A stretch of DNA of 33,975 bases from Arenibacter nanhaiticus (GCF_900141935.1 NZ_FQYX01000037.1:1-33975), one strand, 5' to 3'; counted from the stretch's first letter, positions 8,302 through 17,519 are shown. Notes: generated from the sequence alone by a model not told the origin. Numbers and translations are program-made.

Positions 8302-9816
8302 TTATTTGTTCATCTGAAGTAATTCCTCGATATAGTCCCTTTTATTGGACAATCGCGGAATTTTATGTTGTCCTCCGAGCTTTCCTTTAGATTTTAGCCA
8401 ATCGTAAAACAGGTTTTCTCTAGCGATATGTACCTTGGGCAACGTCAGGGTCAGGTTGTTGTACCGCTTTGCTTCATAGTCAGAGTTTAATGTTTTTAAA
8501 GCACTGTCCAAGGACTCCGTAAAATAATCCATTTCTTTGGGCAGCTTTCTAAATTCTATGATCCATTCATGGGCACCCTTCTCCCTCCCGTTCATAAATA
8601 CAGGCGCAACAGTATAGTCCTTTATTTCGGATCCGGTTTGTTCACAGATTCTTTTTAAAGCCTCCTCTGCATTTTCTATAATTAACTCTTCTCCGAAAAC
8701 ATTAATGTGGTGTTTAGTTCTGCCCGTGACCTTTATTCTATAGGGATTTATAGATGTAAAACGCACCGTATCGCCTATCTTATAACGCCATAACCCGGCA
8801 TTGGTGGTTATCACTACCGCATAGTTCTTACCTACCTGAACGTTCCATAGCGGAACGGTAATTTGATCCTTGGTATCATAGGCATCCATCGGAATAAATT
8901 CGTAAAAAATCCCATAGTCCAACATCAACAACAAATCATCGGCATTGTTTCTATCCTGAATAGCAAAAAAACCTTCTGAGGCGTTATATATTTCGTAGTA
9001 GTTAAAACTTTTTTTCGGCAATAATTTTGCAAACTGTTCTTTATAAGGATTAAAGCTTACCCCTCCGTGGAAATACACCTCCAAGTTTTCCCAAACCTGA
9101 AAGAGATGTTCTTTTCCTGTTTCTTCCATCACATCGTTTAAAAGCACTAGCATCCATGAAGGCACTCCGGCCAAACTGGTCACATTTTCCTGAACACTTT
9201 CTTTTATGATAGCTTGCAGCTTAGACTCCCACTCCCCCATCAGGGACACCTTATTACTAGGAGTGCTACTAAGTTCTGCCCAAAAGGGCATATTATCTAT
9301 TAAAATAGCCGAAAGATCCCCAAAAACAGTTCCCTTATCCCTGTACAGTTCCTTACTTCCCCCCAGTCGTAGGCTCTTGCCCGTAAACAGTTGGGAGTTT
9401 TCATTGTTATTGAGATACAGACATAGTAAATCCTTACTCGATTTATAGTGACAATCTTCCAAAGCCTCCGAACTTACCGGAATAAATTTGCTTTTAGCAT
9501 TGGTAGTACCACTGCTCTTTGCAAACCACTTGATGGTCGTTGGCCAAAAGATATTTTGTTCCCCTAAACGGGAGCGCTCTATCATTGGCTCTACCTCCTC
9601 ATAGGAAACAATAGGCAGTCTTGAAACAAAAGTTTCGTAATTCGCTATAGATTCAAAACCATATTTTTTGCCTATTTCGGTATCGGCAGCAATAGACAAC
9701 AGCTGTCTTAACACCTCTTCCTGAACTTCTTCCGGGTATTTTAAAAAAAGCTCAATTTGATGGTATCGCTTTTTCAATAACCAAGAGGCAATTGAATTAA
9801 ATAATGGTATTGGCAT
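8302..9816 (-). CDS. GH3-family acyl-adenylating enzyme (GH3 auxin-responsive promoter family)
   Basis: GH3 proteins belong to the ANL adenylating superfamily. Plant members activate small carboxylic acids with ATP and conjugate them to amino acids; the substrates of the bacterial ones are largely unknown. The 504-residue length matches bacterial GH3. Visible motifs are the phosphate-binding loop KSSGTTNAKSKFIP (Ser101-Thr105 core), the adenine-pocket region YNASEGFFAIQD near residue 280, and the hinge-like YKIGDTVRF near residue 350. A C-terminal lid domain is intact. The 165 bp to the divergent DUF2797 gene hold both promoters. No biosynthetic partner genes are adjacent, so the pathway cannot be inferred. 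Confidence 0.9.
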   Translation of the reverse strand: MPIPLFNSIASWLLKKRYHQIELFLKYPEEVQEEVLRQLLSIAADTEIGKKYGFESIANYETFVSRLPIVSYEEVEPMIERSRLGEQNIFWPTTIKWFAKSSGTTNAKSKFIPVSSEALEDCHYKSSKDLLCLYLNNNENSQLFTGKSLRLGGSKELYRDKGTVFGDLSAILIDNMPFWAELSSTPSNKVSLMGEWESKLQAIIKESVQENVTSLAGVPSWMLVLLNDVMEETGKEHLFQVWENLEVYFHGGVSFNPYKEQFAKLLPKKSFNYYEIYNASEGFFAIQDRNNADDLLLMLDYGIFYEFIPMDAYDTKDQITVPLWNVQVGKNYAVVITTNAGLWRYKIGDTVRFTSINPYRIKVTGRTKHHINVFGEELIIENAEEALKRICEQTGSEIKDYTVAPVFMNGREKGAHEWIIEFRKLPKEMDYFTESLDSALKTLNSDYEAKRYNNLTLTLPKVHIARENLFYDWLKSKGKLGGQHKIPRLSNKRDYIEELLQMNK

Positions 9817-9981
9817 TTTTAGGTATCTTTATCCCGTTTTTTAGCTCGGGCTTAGGTTTGGCGATTCTTGACAGGGCATATTACTTATTATATGTACCCC
9901 AATAATCACTTCTTTTAACAAGCTAAAAATAGCTTTAAAACTTTTCATATTCAAATAGAATTTAAGTAAACAAATAAATTT

Positions 9982-10776
9982 ATGCAGTACCAAGGTGTCT
10001 TACGAAAAATGGAAACAGAAATAGGGGATCCAATTCAATATTATTTACTTTTTGAGGGGGATTTTTTAAATATGAATCAGGTACTGAATAAGGAGCTTAC
10101 TATTAAATTCGAAAAATACCAGTGTTTAAATTGTAGCGAAGACCGCCCCATTTATCGACAGGGATTTTGCCGAACTTGTTTTTTTAAAGTGCCAACTGCC
10201 GGGGATTGGATTATGCGCCCAGAACTGAGCACCGCCCATTTAGATAAGGAAGACCGAGATTTGGAATACGAAAAAAAGGTTCAATTACAGCCCCATATTG
10301 TGTATTTGGCAAATTCTAGCAATATTAAGGTTGGGGTGACAAGAAAAACCCAAGTTCCTACCAGATGGATAGACCAGGGTGCACACGAAGCTATAGAAAT
10401 CGTTGAAGTTCCCAACCGTTATTTGGCCGGTATTACCGAGGTGGCCTTAAAAGATCATATTGGCGATAAGACCAATTGGCGAAAAATGTTGACCAACAAC
10501 ACAGCCGATGAAGATTTAGTAGCTTACAGAAACAAACTAAAACAATACATCCCAGAAGAAGCTATTCCCTATTTCCTAGAAAACAAACAGGAAACCCATT
10601 TAGAGTTTCCTGTATTGCAATATCCCACAAAAGTTAAGAGTCTAAACCTGGAAAAGACCCCCATTTTCCAAGGGGTGTTAAAAGGTATCAAAGGACAATA
10701 CCTTATCTTCGAAGACAATACGGTATTTAATGTCCGGGGAAGCGAAGGTTATGTTGTCTCCTTGACTGTTACTTAA
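9982..10776 (+). CDS. DUF2797 family protein with zinc-ribbon-like cysteines
   Basis: The 264-residue protein has a probable zinc-binding site made of C-x2-C (Cys48, Cys51) and C-x2-C (Cys63, Cys66). This is followed by a region with VYLANSSNIKVGVTRK and RWIDQGA, a pattern reminiscent of GIY-YIG-like nuclease folds and matching DUF2797 as I remember it. The function is unknown. The C-terminal ~60 residues form a separate beta-rich segment. An inverted repeat AAGCTA-n4-TAGCTT (9920-9935) lies 47 bp upstream and might be an operator. The 3' end overlaps the convergent AsmA-like gene by 8 bp, with no terminator between. Confidence 0.8.
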   Translation: MQYQGVLRKMETEIGDPIQYYLLFEGDFLNMNQVLNKELTIKFEKYQCLNCSEDRPIYRQGFCRTCFFKVPTAGDWIMRPELSTAHLDKEDRDLEYEKKVQLQPHIVYLANSSNIKVGVTRKTQVPTRWIDQGAHEAIEIVEVPNRYLAGITEVALKDHIGDKTNWRKMLTNNTADEDLVAYRNKLKQYIPEEAIPYFLENKQETHLEFPVLQYPTKVKSLNLEKTPIFQGVLKGIKGQYLIFEDNTVFNVRGSEGYVVSLTVT

Positions 10777-13543
10777 CGGAATCCTTCTGCGTCTTTGCCG
10801 GTTCTTCTTTCTTTTTACCAAAAATTCCGCCTAATATTTTTTTAGCGGCATCAACCTGTTGTTGCTTTTTGGCATTTTCAGTAGAATCAGCAGTTGCCGA
10901 ATCCGATTTTTGGGCTGGTTTCCCCAATAAACCGCCCAAAATTTCCTTTGTTTTATCTTGGTTGTCCTTTTTAGTAGAATCTGTAGCTTTTTGATTTTTT
11001 GCTATGATATCTCCTATAATATCCTTGGCCTTGTCTTTTCCTTTATTAACCAACTTTTGTTTTTCTATTTCTATCAGTTGGGCGGTTAAATTTTTAATCC
11101 CCGATGTAAGATCAGTACTTACCTTAGGACTCGTGTACTTACCTTCAAAATTGGCGGTCACCGGAATGGTCAACCCCTCCAGGGAAGTTTCGTTTATCTT
11201 CTCGATCATGGCATTAATATCCTTCCCTAAGTATTTTGCAGGAACTTCTATGGTTGCCGCATAGTTCAATTCTTGATCAAAGGTATGACTACCCGATAAG
11301 TTGATCACAAAATCCTTGTAGTTAAGAGTAAAGGGCGTCACCTGTACCACTCCGTCTTCAAAGGACAATGCTGTTTTTAAATCCTTAAAATTTAGTTTGT
11401 CGAGATCCAAAAATTTCATTTTATCATCCAATGCCGTAAGCAAGGGAGCTTTGCTCGCATCGATTTCGGTGGTCAACAACTCTGCGAGAATATCACCGGT
11501 AATAGTAGCCAGATTTGGCGTAAAATCATCATTTAATTTCCCGGAAATTTGAACATCTGAATTTAGAGTTCCCTTTAAAATCGCTGCTATTGGCGCTAGC
11601 ACCTTAAACATTTCCAAAGCCTTAAAGGTTTCTGCTATTTTAAAACTGCCCATTCCCAATCTCATATCAAAATCGGGTACATCACCCTTGGTCGAAACAC
11701 TTCCATTAAGCACCAAGTTTCCGTCAAATAAATTAGAAGACATATTAGAAAGTGTCGCCTTCTCGTCCTTTATTCGGAGATCTCCTTTCACATTTTTTAA
11801 AGTAATATTGTCATAAATTACGGTATTGGCCGTAGCGCTTATAGAACAATCCAAAAAAGATGGGATTTTTATTTTTGCGTCGGAAGTTTCCTTTGACGTT
11901 TTCGCCCCCCCTGTTGCTACGGGCGAAGAACTTTTCGCTTTCTCGCTCTTTGTTACAGGAGCATCTGCCACCATAAAATCGTCAATCGCAAAAACATTCG
12001 ATTTTAGGTTAAAACGACCTTCTACCTTTTCGTCATTAAACATAAACCCTAAAAGGTTATCAATAGTCCCAGTAGCATTAAAATCTGTTTTCCCTGTTAC
12101 CGCATTCAACTCATTTAAGGTCACTGTTTTGGGATTAAAGGTTACAGCAGCCGTGTTTATCTTTACCAGGTTTGGTATTTCATCGGTTTTGTATTCAAAT
12201 CCTTTTACACTCAAAGATCCTTTGGTCTTGGTATTTTCATACTGTTTTTTCTCTAATGAGGCCATATCAAAGGCCGTGGCGATATCGGCATTCAGGATTC
12301 CTTTTAGATTTAAATCTGCAGGTACCGGATAGGCTTGAGACAGGTGTGCCAAGTTCATCCTTCCATCAATTTGCGCAGTCACCTTAGTATTGCCCATAAG
12401 ATCAGAAATCTTAGCCACCATATTAAACTTGTCCTGATCGATCATAAAGGACAACTTTCGGATATCTACATAGGTATCCTCACTAATTCCACTGGGATTC
12501 GCAATTTCAGTATCGATGTGAACATTTCTAACGGCCTTCGGTAAATCTGGATACTTAAAAGAAGCATTGTCCGAATTGATATTTATAGCAAACTTTGGAA
12601 TATGAACCTCATCGACCACTCCTTTAAAATACCCTGATAGCGTAAAATTACCCGTAGTTGCCACATTTTCTATATTCTTGGAATATGCTTCCGGAATAAC
12701 CGCCAAGAAGTTTTTAAAATCAGATGATGGCGTTTTAAAGCTGATATCGACCTGCATATCGGCTTCGTTTAATTTCACAAAACCATCAAACACCAGAGGT
12801 ATTTGGTTTACCAAGGCTTCATTTTTAAGGAAGATATACTTGTTTTCTTTTAAATCAATCCCGATCAAAGCACTTAGCTTTACAGGGTTTCTATTTAAAT
12901 ACTGAGTACTATCCATCACAAAAGACACTAGGGCATTGGTCTGGGTATCCAATTCCGAAGCCTCCAAGGACAAGTCCCCGGTGCCGTGGTGGTTCATTTC
13001 TTCTATGACCATTGACATACCACTACTAGCATCATCATAGGTGATTACCGAGTTTTTAATTTCATACGATTGTAAGAATAGGCTAGAACTGTTGTTTTCT
13101 ACCGAACTCGATGTTTGTGTTTTTACCGTGCCCTCTTGCTTTAAGGTGATGTCGTAATTGGCATTTTCATCGGCATCTACCTTAATATGCACCTTACTTT
13201 CTTCAAGTATTAAATCAGTAATGCCTATAGGCTCGTTGGCTTCTTTGAACAATTCTTTTACAGACATTTTCAATGTTACTTTTTTGGACGCAAAAAGAGT
13301 ATCTCCTTCAAAAGGAGCCTTATTTATTAAGCTAATATCCGTAAGAGTAACGGTAGCATCGGGAAAGCTCCGGAACAAGCTTAGATCGGCCCCGGCAAAA
13401 TCAAAGCTGGCATTTAGGCTGCTGTTGACCTTTTTCTTAATCAAATCGGTTACCTTACCCTTTAAAAAAAAAGGGGCAGCCGCCAAAAACAGCACAAGAC
13501 ATAGAAGCAATGCACCGACAATCTTTAAAATTTTCTTTTTCAT
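10769..13543 (-). CDS. AsmA-family inner-membrane protein
   Basis: The 924-residue protein starts with a positively charged stretch and one membrane anchor (residues 5-26, ILKIVGALLLCLVLFLAAA). A long periplasmic beta-rich body follows, typical of AsmA/YicH-like proteins of the bridge-like lipid-transfer (VPS13-like) superfamily. By family knowledge it acts in outer-membrane homeostasis, probably in phospholipid movement; the exact role is inferred. Residues ~548-560 form a Ser/Lys-rich linker. The last ~90 residues contain three short repeats, KDIIGDIIAK (840), KEILGGLLGK (866) and KKILGGIFGK (901), spaced by charged linkers. The gene lies 74 bp downstream of the transporter gene, separated by a terminator-like hairpin. 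Confidence 0.88.
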   Translation of the reverse strand: MKKKILKIVGALLLCLVLFLAAAPFFLKGKVTDLIKKKVNSSLNASFDFAGADLSLFRSFPDATVTLTDISLINKAPFEGDTLFASKKVTLKMSVKELFKEANEPIGITDLILEESKVHIKVDADENANYDITLKQEGTVKTQTSSSVENNSSSLFLQSYEIKNSVITYDDASSGMSMVIEEMNHHGTGDLSLEASELDTQTNALVSFVMDSTQYLNRNPVKLSALIGIDLKENKYIFLKNEALVNQIPLVFDGFVKLNEADMQVDISFKTPSSDFKNFLAVIPEAYSKNIENVATTGNFTLSGYFKGVVDEVHIPKFAININSDNASFKYPDLPKAVRNVHIDTEIANPSGISEDTYVDIRKLSFMIDQDKFNMVAKISDLMGNTKVTAQIDGRMNLAHLSQAYPVPADLNLKGILNADIATAFDMASLEKKQYENTKTKGSLSVKGFEYKTDEIPNLVKINTAAVTFNPKTVTLNELNAVTGKTDFNATGTIDNLLGFMFNDEKVEGRFNLKSNVFAIDDFMVADAPVTKSEKAKSSSPVATGGAKTSKETSDAKIKIPSFLDCSISATANTVIYDNITLKNVKGDLRIKDEKATLSNMSSNLFDGNLVLNGSVSTKGDVPDFDMRLGMGSFKIAETFKALEMFKVLAPIAAILKGTLNSDVQISGKLNDDFTPNLATITGDILAELLTTEIDASKAPLLTALDDKMKFLDLDKLNFKDLKTALSFEDGVVQVTPFTLNYKDFVINLSGSHTFDQELNYAATIEVPAKYLGKDINAMIEKINETSLEGLTIPVTANFEGKYTSPKVSTDLTSGIKNLTAQLIEIEKQKLVNKGKDKAKDIIGDIIAKNQKATDSTKKDNQDKTKEILGGLLGKPAQKSDSATADSTENAKKQQQVDAAKKILGGIFGKKKEEPAKTQKDSVK

Positions 13544-13592
13544 ATTTTTATGTTTTACAACTAATACGTCACTGTTAAATACCTAATGTAAT

Positions 13593-13619
13593 AAAAAGTG
13601 GTTCTAAACAAGAATCACT
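13593..13619 (-). terminator. Probable terminator after the VUT transporter gene
   Basis: On the minus strand AGTG-a-TTCT pairs with AGAA-c-CACT around a 5-nt loop and is followed by TTTTT. The stem begins at the stop codon of the transporter gene. One A-C mismatch makes it moderate, so some readthrough into the AsmA-like gene is likely. Confidence 0.55.
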
Positions 13620-14328
13620 ATGCGTCCAGATCAATTTCTTGATTCACTTCTAACTTAAAACGTTTTCTGAACATATGTACGAAAAAATAGAGAAAAGGAG
13701 TATCTATAAATGCTATAATTATCTTAAAAACAAAACCACTGACCACAAGGCCAAAGAACATATCCCAAGGCAATACCTTAAAGACACAGAGCAAGCCTAC
13801 AACGGTAAAAGTATCTACAAATTGTGAAAGAAAAGTAGAGAAATTATTCCGCAACCACAGCTGCCTTCCTTTGGTCACTTTTTTCCAAAAATGATAAATG
13901 GCTATATCTATATATTGTGCAAACAAATAGGCCAACATAGAGGCAAAAACAGCAACCGGGGAAAGCGCGAACACCTTGTCAAACAGTCCATCATTTATTG
14001 GCGAAGCCTCTATTGCGGGAACATAATTGGCCAACAAAACGATCCCCATCGAAAAAAACGAAGCAAAAATACCTGCAGTCACTACCTGATTAGCTTTCTT
14101 TCTACCGTAAATTTCAGAAATAAGATCGGTTATTAAAAAGGTAATCGGATATGGCAGTATCCCCACGGAAACCTCAAAGAGGGTGGCCCCAAAAACCGTC
14201 ACATCACCAAAGGGTTTCCAATAAAAGAATTTTTGAAAAATCAAATTGGAAACCACTAGGGAAGTGATGAACATGGCCCCTATATAGAGGTAAATTTTAA
14301 AGGCAAGCTTTTTATCTTTAGAAGTCAT
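13618..14328 (-). CDS. Queuosine precursor transporter (VUT / DUF165 family)
   Basis: The 236-residue protein has about six membrane-spanning segments. Family-typical features are an early segment ending FGATLFEVSVGILPYPITFL, then TDLISEIYGRKKANQVV, and later the region around WLRNNFSTFLSQFVDT. These match the YhhQ/VUT family, which imports queuosine precursors such as preQ0/preQ1 across the inner membrane. No queuosine biosynthesis genes are next to it. It starts only 3 bp after the sppA stop codon, so it is very likely cotranscribed with sppA, although no functional link between the two is evident. The length is normal for the family. Confidence 0.9.
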   Translation of the reverse strand: MTSKDKKLAFKIYLYIGAMFITSLVVSNLIFQKFFYWKPFGDVTVFGATLFEVSVGILPYPITFLITDLISEIYGRKKANQVVTAGIFASFFSMGIVLLANYVPAIEASPINDGLFDKVFALSPVAVFASMLAYLFAQYIDIAIYHFWKKVTKGRQLWLRNNFSTFLSQFVDTFTVVGLLCVFKVLPWDMFFGLVVSGFVFKIIIAFIDTPFLYFFVHMFRKRFKLEVNQEIDLDA

Positions 14329-14331
14329 AAA

Positions 14332-16092
14332 TTACTTTATATCCAAAACAAAAGGCATTCTTGCCTGTATCCCTTTCTGTTCCGTAGCAATTTTTAATTG
14401 CTGTAATATGCTGTAGGCTTGCGCCCCTATTTCTTGCTGTATAACAGACTCCTTGCTCTTGGCTCTGGCGCCAGAGAGGTCTTCCATTAGCTTTTCGAAG
14501 CCCGACTTGTATATGGGGAACTTTTTTATGCCATAGGTCTCTAATCCGACCATTTTTGCAGCTTCGGAAATAGCATCGTTCAATCCACCTAGTTCGTCTA
14601 CAAGCCCCAATCGTCTGGCATCGGTACCACTCCAAACACGGCCTTGTGCCAAGCTATCGGCCTGTACCTTGGTTATCCCTCTACCGGCGGCCACTCTATC
14701 TAGAAAAACACTGTAGGTTTCTTCTATCCCTTCCTGAACGGTCGTTCTAAAAGAATCCTTCATAGGTTCAAAAATTGAATAGTCGACCGAATTGAGATTG
14801 GTTCCCACCTGTTCTGCATTGACCCCTATATCACTAGCCAATTGGCTCATATTGGGCACAGTTCCAAACACCCCTATAGAGCCCGTAATAGTGGTAGGTT
14901 CTGCAAAGATTTTATCTGCCCCGGCCGCAATATAATAGCCTCCCGAAGCAGCCACATCGCCCATTGAAACGAGCACCGGCTTTATTTCCTTGGTAATCTC
15001 TATTTCACGCCAGATAATATCCGAGGTCAACGCACTGCCACCAGGCGAATTTACCCGTAATACTATCGCTTTAACACTCTTGTCTTCCCTAGCTTTTTTT
15101 AAGGCCTCATTAATTATTCCTTGTCCTATAATATTGGGGCCACCCTCGCCGTAGATAATTTCTCCCTGGGCATAAACCACTGCAATTTTGTCGCTCCCAC
15201 TTTTAATTTTTTTTCTGCCTGCTTCCTTAGCATAATCTGTGATGCTTACATAATTGATATCTTCATCGTCCTGTAAACCGATTTCGTTCTTTATAAAGGA
15301 CTCGTATTCATCTAAATAAGCCACCCCGTCTATCAATCCGGTTAAGACTGCATTTTTTGATGTTCTTGTTCCCAAGGTATCGGCTATGACATTAAGGTTT
15401 TCTAAGGATATATTTCGACTGTCCCCAATATCGGAAAGCATGGAGGTCCATAGGCCTTCCAATAGTTCTTTTAACTGGGTTCTATTGGCGTCGCTCATTT
15501 CGTTGGCCAAAAAAGGCTCTACGGCACTTTTGTATTTACCATGACGGATAACCTCTATTTTAACCCCTGATTTTTCCTGTAGATCCTTAAAAAAAAGGAC
15601 TTCTGTAGACAGCCCTTTAAAATCCATCATCCCTACCGGATTAAGGTAAACCTCTTGGGCAACACTGGCCAAATAATAATCCTTTTGGGTATAAAAATCG
15701 GCGTAGGCATACACAAATTTACCACTCTCGCGAAAGTCTTTTAAAGCCTTCCTTATAGCTTGGGTTTGAGAAAGTCCGGCCATCAGAACACTGCTTCGAA
15801 TACTGATCCCTTTTATTTTATCGTCGTTCTTAGCGACTTCTATGGCATGTAAAATATCATCTAAACCTTTGGTATCCTCAAACAAACCGGCAAAAGGATT
15901 AGAATCGTCCTTCCCTACAAAATCCTTGATCGGACTTTGTAGTTGCACTTCCAATACCGAATTATTCTTAATTAATACCGAGTCCTCGGAGTTCCCTATA
16001 AGGGCCGCAAAAACTAGGAACATTACAAACAAGATTCCAAAAGCGATAAGGCAGCCAATAATTGCTGCTAATAAATTTCTTAAAAATTTCAT
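14332..16092 (-). CDS. sppA: Signal peptide peptidase SppA, long (67K) type
   Basis: SppA is a membrane-anchored serine protease with a Ser-Lys dyad that degrades leftover signal peptides on the periplasmic side. The 586-residue protein has an N-terminal membrane anchor (about residues 6-32) and the two tandem peptidase domains of the long form. The general-base Lys188 lies in GKYKSAVEPF and the nucleophile Ser383 in DVAASGGYYIA. The ATG at 16092 gives the standard basic-hydrophobic start MKFLRNLLAAIIG. A consensus -7 element lies 27 bp upstream on the same strand. The gene heads an apparent unit with the VUT transporter gene. Confidence 0.95.
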   Translation of the reverse strand: MKFLRNLLAAIIGCLIAFGILFVMFLVFAALIGNSEDSVLIKNNSVLEVQLQSPIKDFVGKDDSNPFAGLFEDTKGLDDILHAIEVAKNDDKIKGISIRSSVLMAGLSQTQAIRKALKDFRESGKFVYAYADFYTQKDYYLASVAQEVYLNPVGMMDFKGLSTEVLFFKDLQEKSGVKIEVIRHGKYKSAVEPFLANEMSDANRTQLKELLEGLWTSMLSDIGDSRNISLENLNVIADTLGTRTSKNAVLTGLIDGVAYLDEYESFIKNEIGLQDDEDINYVSITDYAKEAGRKKIKSGSDKIAVVYAQGEIIYGEGGPNIIGQGIINEALKKAREDKSVKAIVLRVNSPGGSALTSDIIWREIEITKEIKPVLVSMGDVAASGGYYIAAGADKIFAEPTTITGSIGVFGTVPNMSQLASDIGVNAEQVGTNLNSVDYSIFEPMKDSFRTTVQEGIEETYSVFLDRVAAGRGITKVQADSLAQGRVWSGTDARRLGLVDELGGLNDAISEAAKMVGLETYGIKKFPIYKSGFEKLMEDLSGARAKSKESVIQQEIGAQAYSILQQLKIATEQKGIQARMPFVLDIK

Positions 16093-16118
16093 GTAGTTCT
16101 TAAATTACAAATACTGAC

Positions 16119-16126
16119 CAAAGATA
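16119..16126 (-). promoter_or_regulatory. sppA promoter, -7 element
   Basis: On the minus strand the sequence reads TATCTTTG, an exact TAnnTTTG match, ending 27 bp before the sppA ATG. No clear -33 TTG was found; a TTTA lies near the expected distance. Confidence 0.5.
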
Positions 16127-16286
16127 ACCATTGTTATATTTAGGCCTTTAAATTTATTCAGTTAAATCCCCCTTAATAATGATCAGTAAATACACATTCT
16201 TATAATATTAAGGATGAAAAACATCCCTCTTTTTATCGATTATTACAATGAAGTAGTTTTCTTTTTATTTACTTTGCCTCACTATT

Positions 16287-17432
16287 ATGCAAAGCAAAAC
16301 TACAGCCCATCTATCTATAGGCAGCAATCTTGGCGACAAATTAAATCAGCTTCAAGATGCTGTATTTTTAATCCATTCCCGTATCGGTAAGGTTTCCAAG
16401 GTATCCCCTATTTACGAAACACCGGCCTGGGGTTTTGATGGAGATAATTTTTACAATGCCTGTTTAAGCGTAGAAACGGCGCTTTCTCCAGAGTCATTAT
16501 TAAAAAACTTACTGGAAATTGAAACCTTATTGGGCAGAAAACGTCATGACAGCTCTGGATATGCCTCTAGGACAATGGACCTCGATATATTATATTACGG
16601 TTCTGAAGTCCTCTCCGATGAATCGCTGACCATTCCCCATCCAAGTTTACAGTTGAGGCGATTTGTGTTAAGACCTCTGGCCGATATAGCCCCTCAATTT
16701 TATCATCCTATTTTAAAAAAGGACAGTAGGAACCTGCTACAGGAATGCCGTGACAAAAGCACCCTAGAACGAACTCCTTACAAACTATACACCACCAGGG
16801 AAGAACTTTTTTCTCAGTTTCATTTTATTGCCATTGAAGGAAATATTGGGGCAGGAAAAACCACTTTAGCCAATAAGATGGCTGCCGATTTTAACGCCAA
16901 ATTAGTATTGGAACGTTTTGCGGAAAACCCATTTTTACCCAAGTTCTATGAAGACCAGAACAGGTTTGCCTTTCCCTTGGAGATGTCATTTTTAGCGGAT
17001 CGTTACCAGCAATTTTTGGAGGACACTTCTCAGCTCGATTTGTTTAAAAACTTTATGGTAAGCGATTACGACATCAACAAATCGCTGATTTTTGCCAAAA
17101 TAACCTTGCAGGAAGAAGAATTCAGGTTGTACAGAAAGCTCTTTAACTTAATGAACAAGGATGTACAAAAACCTAAAATATATGTCTACTTACATCAAAC
17201 TACCGAACGTTTGCTGCAAAACATAAAACGCAGAGGCCGTAATTACGAACAAACCATAGCCCCTGAATATTTAGAGAAAATAAATCGTGGTTATCTAGAA
17301 TATATCAAGACTCACCCTGCTCAGAACAATCTTATCATCAATGTTAGCCAAATGGACTTTGTTGAGAATCCAAAAGACTATGCACGTATTATAGATCAAA
17401 TTCAGAAGTTTGCCGTAAATCTTGCGCTTTAA
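16287..17432 (+). CDS. folK: HPPK-deoxynucleoside kinase fusion (folK + dNK)
   Basis: This is a two-domain protein of 381 residues. Residues 1 to ~160 are 6-hydroxymethyl-7,8-dihydropterin pyrophosphokinase (folate synthesis), with SIGSNLGDKLNQLQDAV at 10-26, ETPAWGF at 44-50 and the catalytic-loop region SRTMDLDILYYG at 94-105. After a short linker, residues ~178-381 are a deoxynucleoside kinase with Walker A GNIGAGKTT at 185-193 and the following LERFAENPFLPKFYED. Such kinases phosphorylate deoxyadenosine or related nucleosides for salvage. There is no frameshift between the parts, so it is a true fusion, and I recall this arrangement in other flavobacteria. A near-consensus TTACTTTG (16269-16276) lies 10 bp before the ATG, which would give a very short leader. 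Confidence 0.93.
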   Translation: MQSKTTAHLSIGSNLGDKLNQLQDAVFLIHSRIGKVSKVSPIYETPAWGFDGDNFYNACLSVETALSPESLLKNLLEIETLLGRKRHDSSGYASRTMDLDILYYGSEVLSDESLTIPHPSLQLRRFVLRPLADIAPQFYHPILKKDSRNLLQECRDKSTLERTPYKLYTTREELFSQFHFIAIEGNIGAGKTTLANKMAADFNAKLVLERFAENPFLPKFYEDQNRFAFPLEMSFLADRYQQFLEDTSQLDLFKNFMVSDYDINKSLIFAKITLQEEEFRLYRKLFNLMNKDVQKPKIYVYLHQTTERLLQNIKRRGRNYEQTIAPEYLEKINRGYLEYIKTHPAQNNLIINVSQMDFVENPKDYARIIDQIQKFAVNLAL

Positions 17433-17450
17433 GATAAATTTCACAAAATT

Positions 17451-17519
17451 CTTGCAAATAACAAATCAATTTGTTTACTTGCAAGGGCAATTAAGGGGCT
17501 TTTCGCAAAGCGACCTTAA
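17451..17519. other. Two adjacent hairpins in the folK-dNK 3' region
   Basis: CTTGCAA (17451) pairs with TTGCAAG (to 17485), with ACAAAT/ATTTGT continuing the stem. Five bases later TTAAGG (17491-17496) pairs with CCTTAA (17514-17519), enclosing GCTTT-TCGC-AAAGC. With the terminator at 17581 there are three stems in 150 bp. No open reading frame explains them. Confidence 0.5.

Noticed and set aside
11826-12332. A 168-codon plus-strand frame within the AsmA-like gene
   Set aside because: It is antisense to a clearly coding frame, and similar shadow frames occur all along that gene. No start context or family match was seen.
14318-14635. A 105-codon open frame on the minus strand across the sppA and VUT gene junction
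   Set aside because: It lies out of frame inside the well-supported sppA gene; its composition is Arg/Cys-rich and not protein-like.
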